From assembly GCF_002198715.1 (NCBI RefSeq), contig NZ_MWLK01000018.1:1-64000 (forward strand): a stretch of DNA of 64,000 nt. The letters run 5' to 3'. A program made the translations under genes and the position numbers. Shown one piece after another: positions 59,577-64,000 of this stretch. The DNA is from Rhodomicrobium sp. R_RK_3 (GTDB lineage Bacteria > Pseudomonadota > Alphaproteobacteria > Rhizobiales > Rhodomicrobiaceae). A model generated the notes under the pieces. It was not told the origin of the DNA, ran no database searches, and was given only the letters and a program-made list of their open reading frames with translations. The stretch's first letter is position 1, and each line of letters begins with the position of its first letter.

Positions 59577-60788
59577 ATGCGCAGTTTGCTCGCCTCAGTA
59601 GCACTGATTTCGGCATTACTCGCTTCCTATGCTGGGCCGACCCAGGCCCAAACCGCCGCGCCGTCAGTGCCGAGCGCAGCGGATGCAGACCCGATCCGGC
59701 CGCTGACCCTTGCTCAGGCGGGCGCAGCCCGGCCGACGGCAAATACCGAGGGCGAAAGCGAACTGGTCACGCGCATCAACAATTGGACGGTTGGTGTCGC
59801 CGGCGGCCTTCTCGAAGGCACGTTCAGCCGGTTCGCCGCCGAATTGGGCAAGGCGTTCGACGACGGCGAGAATCTTCGCGTTCTGCCGGTGCTTACCTAC
59901 GGCGCCACGGAAAACATATCCGATCTTCTGTATTTGAAGGGCATCGACATTGCGATCACGCATGCCGACGTCTTCGAAGAGTTCAAGAAGCGCCGCAATA
60001 TCGGCAATATCGACAAGCGCATCAATTACATCTCGCCGATGTTCGTCAGCGAGCTGTATATCTATGTCCGGCCTGAGATCAAAACCATCAAGGATCTCGA
60101 AGGCAAGGTCGTCAGCCTCGGCACCAAGGGCGCCGGCCAGACCATCACCGGCCCGATCGTGTTCGAGCGCATGGGCGTGACCGTCAAGACCGTGTTCATC
60201 AACAATACGATCGCCTTCGAGAAGATGAAGAGCGGGGAAATCGCAGGTTTGGTGCATTCGGGCGGCAAGCCGAACGACTTCTTCACCAAAATGGCGCCGG
60301 AGCCGGGCTTCCACTTCCTGGCCATTCCCTATAGCGAGAAGTTCTCCGATTACTACGTCCCCTCGACCATCAGCTACAAGGACTATCCGAATCTGATGAA
60401 GGACGGCGAGGAGGTCGAAACCATCGGCAACCAGGTCGTGCTGGCCGTTTACAACTGGCCGATCGGCACCGACCGCTACCGCCGCCTCGAGCGCTTCGTG
60501 CAGTATTTCTTCGAGCGCTTCGACAAGCTGCGCCAGGCGCCGTTCCATCCGAAGTGGAAGGAGATCAACCTGGCTGGCACGGTGCCGGGCTGGACGCGCT
60601 ATCCGCTCGCCGACAAGATGCTCACCAAGGTCATGGCTGAGGCGAAGGTCAAGGAGCGCATCGCCAATACCGCCTCGAACCTTTCGGCCGGCGGCGCCGG
60701 CCCCGACAACCCTCATGCAGAGGTCACCGAAGAGCAGCGGCTGTTCCAGGAATTCATCGACTGGAAGAAGAAGAAGTCCACGAATTGA
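59577..60788 (+). CDS. TAXI family TRAP transporter solute-binding protein
   Basis: The 403-residue periplasmic protein has a signal peptide (LLASVALISALLASYAGPTQA|Q) and the TAXI pattern: WTVGVAGGLLEGTFSRFAAE, LRVLPVLTYGATENISDLLY, LKGIDIAITHADVFEEFKKR, ELYIYVRPEIKTIKDLEGKV, SLGTKGAGQTITGPIVFERM. TAXI proteins bring carboxylic acids or amino acids to fused DctQM membrane subunits. None is encoded in the window, so it may be an orphan or a sensor component. GGAG lies eight bases before the ATG. Confidence 0.9.
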   Translation: MRSLLASVALISALLASYAGPTQAQTAAPSVPSAADADPIRPLTLAQAGAARPTANTEGESELVTRINNWTVGVAGGLLEGTFSRFAAELGKAFDDGENLRVLPVLTYGATENISDLLYLKGIDIAITHADVFEEFKKRRNIGNIDKRINYISPMFVSELYIYVRPEIKTIKDLEGKVVSLGTKGAGQTITGPIVFERMGVTVKTVFINNTIAFEKMKSGEIAGLVHSGGKPNDFFTKMAPEPGFHFLAIPYSEKFSDYYVPSTISYKDYPNLMKDGEEVETIGNQVVLAVYNWPIGTDRYRRLERFVQYFFERFDKLRQAPFHPKWKEINLAGTVPGWTRYPLADKMLTKVMAEAKVKERIANTASNLSAGGAGPDNPHAEVTEEQRLFQEFIDWKKKKSTN

Positions 60789-60862
60789 GGCAAGAGGGTC
60801 CACGGCGGCGCCCATCAGGCGCTGCCGTGAGTTGAAGCGTGGCAGGCTTACGGAGTAGACCC

Positions 60863-61762
60863 ATGCCTCAAAGCGGCTTGAGAAGCGGGTTTCTGCACGG
60901 TCGATGGAAACGGGTGCGGGTTGCGGCGGTCAGGTCATCCTGGCTGCTCGCCGTGCCGCTGGCCGCCGGGCTGGCGAGTTCCGCATATGTGAGTGTCAAC
61001 GCGCAGTCCGCGGGGGATATCCAGGTGGTGGTCCCCGCGCTGATCCAGGTTCAGACCGCCACCGAGAGCCCGGTTCCGATCAAGGTGACCCCGCGCGGCG
61101 CCGTTCCGCGCCGGGCGATGATCCTGATCCGCGGCCTCCCCTCGACCATCGCACTGTCGCACGGGCGGCTGTTCGAATCCGGGATCTGGGGCATTCCCGT
61201 CGCCGAGATCGGCGATCTGCGCATTGCCTCGCCTACCGGCGCGGTCGGACGCACCGATTTCTCCATCTCCTTGGTGACGCTGGCCGGCGACGTTCTGGCC
61301 GAGGCGAAATCCAGTTTGGTCATCGGGCAAGAGGCGCCAGCGCCGCGCGAGGTCTCGCCGCCTCCGGCGCGCTCCAGCACGGAGACGACCACCGCCTATG
61401 TCGCCCCGGCCGACCTGCCCCCCACCGTGCAGCCCGAGCGGACGGCGCCCCCGCTGGTCAAGCCGGCCCCGACCGGCGAGGCGCTCGACCGGGTGATCCT
61501 CTATATGCAGAAGGGCGACGAGAGCCTGAAGGTGGGCAATCTCAGCGTCGCGCGCCTGTTCTACAAGCGTGCGGCGGACGAGGGCTGGGGCGAGGGCGCG
61601 CTGGCGCTCGGCGCCACATACGACCCGGTCGAACTGGCGGCGATGCGTGTCGCGGGCGGCATCCAGGCCGATCTGGCGCAGGCCCGGAAATGGTACGAGC
61701 TGGCCCAGCAGATGGGCTCGAAGCTGGCCGAGACCCGCCTGCAGCGGATGTCTTCGCGCTGA
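60863..61762 (+). CDS. Exported Sel1/TPR-like protein
   Basis: The start at ATG 60863 follows GGAG. The 299-residue protein has an N-terminal hydrophobic signal/anchor (SSWLLAVPLAAGLASSAYVS), an Ig-like domain (ILIRGLPSTIALSHGRLFES, GIWGIPVAEIGDLRIASPTG), a Pro/Thr-rich linker and a C-terminal tandem-helix part (KVGNLSVARLFYKRAADEGW, EGALALGATYDPVEL, ARKWYELAQQMGSKLAETRL) like Sel1/TPR repeats. It is paralogous to the larger protein at 62289 and follows the TAXI gene by 74 bases, so it is probably co-transcribed with it. Confidence 0.75.
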   Translation: MPQSGLRSGFLHGRWKRVRVAAVRSSWLLAVPLAAGLASSAYVSVNAQSAGDIQVVVPALIQVQTATESPVPIKVTPRGAVPRRAMILIRGLPSTIALSHGRLFESGIWGIPVAEIGDLRIASPTGAVGRTDFSISLVTLAGDVLAEAKSSLVIGQEAPAPREVSPPPARSSTETTTAYVAPADLPPTVQPERTAPPLVKPAPTGEALDRVILYMQKGDESLKVGNLSVARLFYKRAADEGWGEGALALGATYDPVELAAMRVAGGIQADLAQARKWYELAQQMGSKLAETRLQRMSSR

Positions 61763-62288
61763 TGCGAAAAGGGCTGCGCCTCGACTCGCGAGGTGGAGCC
61801 CGGATCGCCTCCGATCACCATCGACATGCACCGATCGAGTCTGAGGCCCAAAGCGGGATCGCTTGGGCGGACACGGATCAGTGCGCCGCCACCGCGATCC
61901 GCCGCCATCCTCTCTCCTCCGAGAGGGTTCGGCTGTGCAAGGGCAAGCGTGGTGGCCGCTCCTCGCGCTCGGCCGCGTTGTGTCCAGCCAGAATGATCCC
62001 CTCGAGAGTGACGACGTCCCCGTTTCTTGTCATCCCGCGAGGATGAGGCTGACGAGGGACCACTTTAGGTGGACGGGAAAAATGCACCGCCGCCACGATC
62101 CGCAGCGGAACTCCCTCTCTCCTTTTGGAGCGGGTTGAGGTGCGAGATTCTCTCACCAAAGCGGGACGGACGCAGCCGTCGGCCTTCTTCCGATCCGCGG
62201 CAAATGCTGTCCCGCCGAAGCGTCAGAGCGAGGAGGACCCGCCTCGGCGGCAGCGGCGTCCATCGACGCCGCGCCTGTTCGCGTCAGC
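61763..62288. other. Non-coding DNA between convergent Sel1-like genes
   Basis: The stretch has no good gene. It contains several imperfect hairpins of the type CTCTCTCCTCCGAGAG (near 61913) and CTCCCTCTCTCCTTTTGGAG (near 62110), which resemble intergenic repeat sequences. Confidence 0.4.
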
Positions 62289-64000
62289 CTATCTCTGCAG
62301 CCATTGCTTCAGTGCGTCGATCTTGACGCGGGCCGTCACCAGGCCGCCTTCGAGCGCCTTCTTGTACCATTCGAAGGCGGTGGCCGGGTCGGGCTTGCCG
62401 CTCTTGACCTGCAGCTTCTCGAAATAGCTGGGATCGAACGAACGGCCCATGGCGAGGGCGGCTTCCGCATTGCCGGTGGCGGCGGCCTGCTCGTAGAGCT
62501 TGCGGGCCTGGGCAATGTCGCCGTCGCGCATCAGGCGGTTGCCGTCGCGGATCAGCATCTGGGTGACGAAATCGGTCTCGATCTGCGGCGTCTCGTCCGG
62601 CAGCACGGCAAGGCGCGCGGCCTCGCCGGAATTGGCGCCGACCGAGACCGGCGTGCTGCGCGTCGCCGTGCCGGAGGGGCCGGTCTGCTGCGTCCGGTCG
62701 TTCACCTTGAGCTGGAACGGCACAGGATCGGACAGGCTGGTTTGCGCATCGTCCTGCAGCAATTGCACTTCCAGATCATATTCGCCGGCCGCGCCGCGCG
62801 GCAGGGCAACCGTCAGATCGCGAAGCCGCGCCGGAGGCAGCAGCCACTGGCCACCACCGACATCGATGCCGGTCGAGAGCTTGGCCGCCGAGGGCAGGCC
62901 CTTCAGGCTGACGAGGGTTTCGTCGCGGTCGGGCGAATCGGCGACCCTGATATCGAGCGAGATCGAATCGCCCGCCACGCCTGAGGCATTCTGGGCGCTG
63001 AGGCGCTGGGCGGCTGGAGCCGGTTGCGGCACGGGCCGGGGCGTCACCACCGGCGCGGGCGCGGCTTCGGGCTGGATCACGGCCTGGCGCGGCACGGTGA
63101 TCTGCGCGGCCGGTTGCGGTTGCAGCGCAGGGGCCGTGTCGGCAGGCGGAGCGCTCAACCGTTCCACGACCTTTTGCGAGCCGCCGAGATTGTTCGGATC
63201 GTTCTCATCGACGAAGGAATTGAACACGAACACCGCCAGCACGCCCGCCAGCGCGATGCCGCCGATCAGGCCAAGTCCGGCCGCGCCGAGCAAATGGCCG
63301 CTATCGGGGCTGCCGGCCGACAGGCTGCCTTCGGTCGCGCCCGAGGGCAGGGCGGTGGGGTAGATCTGACCGCTCGCCGCGCCCGGATGGGAGAGATAGG
63401 GCACCTGGGCCCATTCGGCATCGTCCGAAGGATCGCCGCGATAGCTCGAATCGGGGTCGCGCAGGAAGATGCTGTCACCGGGATCGGCATAGCGGGGCTG
63501 GCCGCCGCGATAGGGCGCATCGCCGAAATCGCGCAGCGCGCCATGGCCCCCGCCGACCGCGCGGTCGTCATAATCGGGACCGTCCTGCCATTGCTGGCTG
63601 TAGCCCGCCGCCTCGCCGAAATCGCGCAAGGAGGAATCGGCCGACAGCCCGGCGCTCGGCCGCCCGCGATCGGCGCGGCGCTGGCCGTAGAGATAGTCGA
63701 GCACGGCTTCGGTGCTGGCCTCGCCGGCCGGCTCCTCGCGCTCGCTCTCGTAGTAATCCTCGTTCTGCTCCGGCTCCTGTTGCTGCTGCTGCGACCAGGC
63801 GGTGGGGCTTTCCGACCAGGAGGGGTCCGGATTGACGCGGTCCGCGGAGGACGCATGCATCAGCGATTCGGCGACGGTGTAGCCGCCGGGGCCGGGCTCA
63901 GGATCCTCGCCCCGGTCGACCGGCTGGCCGCCATAGACATTGCGCAGCGCGGATTGCACGGCATCGGCGAGCGCGTCGCCGCCGCCATTGTCGAAATCGG
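62289..64000 (-). CDS. Large membrane-anchored Sel1/TPR-like protein, 5' end outside window
   Basis: The frame is open to the right edge, reading DFDNGGGDALADAVQSALRN before the first codon usable as a start (GTG 63959), so the true start is probably outside. The protein has a long acidic, Gln/Tyr-rich cytoplasmic region (SPTAWSQQQQQEPEQNEDYY), one membrane helix (LLGAAGLGLIGGIALAGVLA), a Pro/Ala-rich stretch, an Ig-like domain (SLKGLPSAAKLSTGIDVGGG, WLLPPARLRDLTVALPRGAA) and C-terminal Sel1-like helices (LMRDGDIAQARKLYEQAAAT, EAALAMGRSFDPSYFEKL). It shares the last two modules with the smaller gene at 60863. Confidence 0.75.
   Translation of the reverse strand, partial: DFDNGGGDALADAVQSALRNVYGGQPVDRGEDPEPGPGGYTVAESLMHASSADRVNPDPSWSESPTAWSQQQQQEPEQNEDYYESEREEPAGEASTEAVLDYLYGQRRADRGRPSAGLSADSSLRDFGEAAGYSQQWQDGPDYDDRAVGGGHGALRDFGDAPYRGGQPRYADPGDSIFLRDPDSSYRGDPSDDAEWAQVPYLSHPGAASGQIYPTALPSGATEGSLSAGSPDSGHLLGAAGLGLIGGIALAGVLAVFVFNSFVDENDPNNLGGSQKVVERLSAPPADTAPALQPQPAAQITVPRQAVIQPEAAPAPVVTPRPVPQPAPAAQRLSAQNASGVAGDSISLDIRVADSPDRDETLVSLKGLPSAAKLSTGIDVGGGQWLLPPARLRDLTVALPRGAAGEYDLEVQLLQDDAQTSLSDPVPFQLKVNDRTQQTGPSGTATRSTPVSVGANSGEAARLAVLPDETPQIETDFVTQMLIRDGNRLMRDGDIAQARKLYEQAAATGNAEAALAMGRSFDPSYFEKLQVKSGKPDPATAFEWYKKALEGGLVTARVKIDALKQWLQR

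Overview
The window reads as chromosomal DNA of a GC-rich alphaproteobacterium, most probably of the Rhizobiales/Hyphomicrobiales type. This rests on the codon use, an Omp25/31-like outer-membrane protein, an EmrAB-TetR cassette, a DUF6768/ECF pair, a TAXI solute-binding protein and a complete type II secretion cluster. The species cannot be named from the sequence.

Positions 1-21,500 are an accessory region in strong decay. It starts with the 3' end of a short-chain dehydrogenase and a gene-poor stretch of short repeats. A mobile element is nested inside an IS21-family end (2235-3711). A detoxification/catabolic block follows (4148-12904): DoxX, epoxide hydrolase, NTF2-like protein, several SDR enzymes, a cytochrome c and LysR regulators, some intact and some broken. 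A toxin-antitoxin pair (13764-14338) leads into a gene graveyard (14476-17376) with a sigma-54 activator cut by an IS21 end and relics of IS630, a thermonuclease and IS3. Two 124-bp inverted copies of a phased TGCGG array lie at 1443-1566 and 15870-15993. An ECF sigma/DUF6768 pair, a Fic protein and two helix-turn-helix, replication-like genes come next. The region ends at a 3' fragment of tRNA-Arg(CCG) beside the N-terminus of a tyrosine recombinase, which looks like an integration junction.

Positions 21,700-33,600 hold a class II UvrA ATPase, an aldehyde dehydrogenase/zinc-less alcohol dehydrogenase operon, a 1299-residue EF-hand protein with a hydrophobic C-terminus, an outer-membrane barrel protein and a small periplasmic STN-like protein.

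Positions 33,600-44,632 encode a type II secretion system: a tightly overlapping minus-strand operon (E, F, G, H, I, J, K, L, M and a GspC/N-like protein), a divergent secretin gspD with lipobox, and a prepilin peptidase. A 2OG-Fe(II) oxygenase follows.

Positions 45,446-53,627 hold three HupE/UreJ membrane proteins and a membrane-anchored parvulin in one operon, facing a secreted DUF3604 (PHP-like) protein and a membrane-bound spermidine-synthase-like protein. This suggests a metal-linked envelope function, but that is inference.

Positions 53,938-64,000 hold a GT21-type glycosyltransferase, an EmrAB efflux pump with a divergent TetR regulator and two perfect palindromic operators, and a TAXI solute-binding protein flanked by two paralogous Sel1/TPR-like proteins. 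The second of these runs off the right edge.
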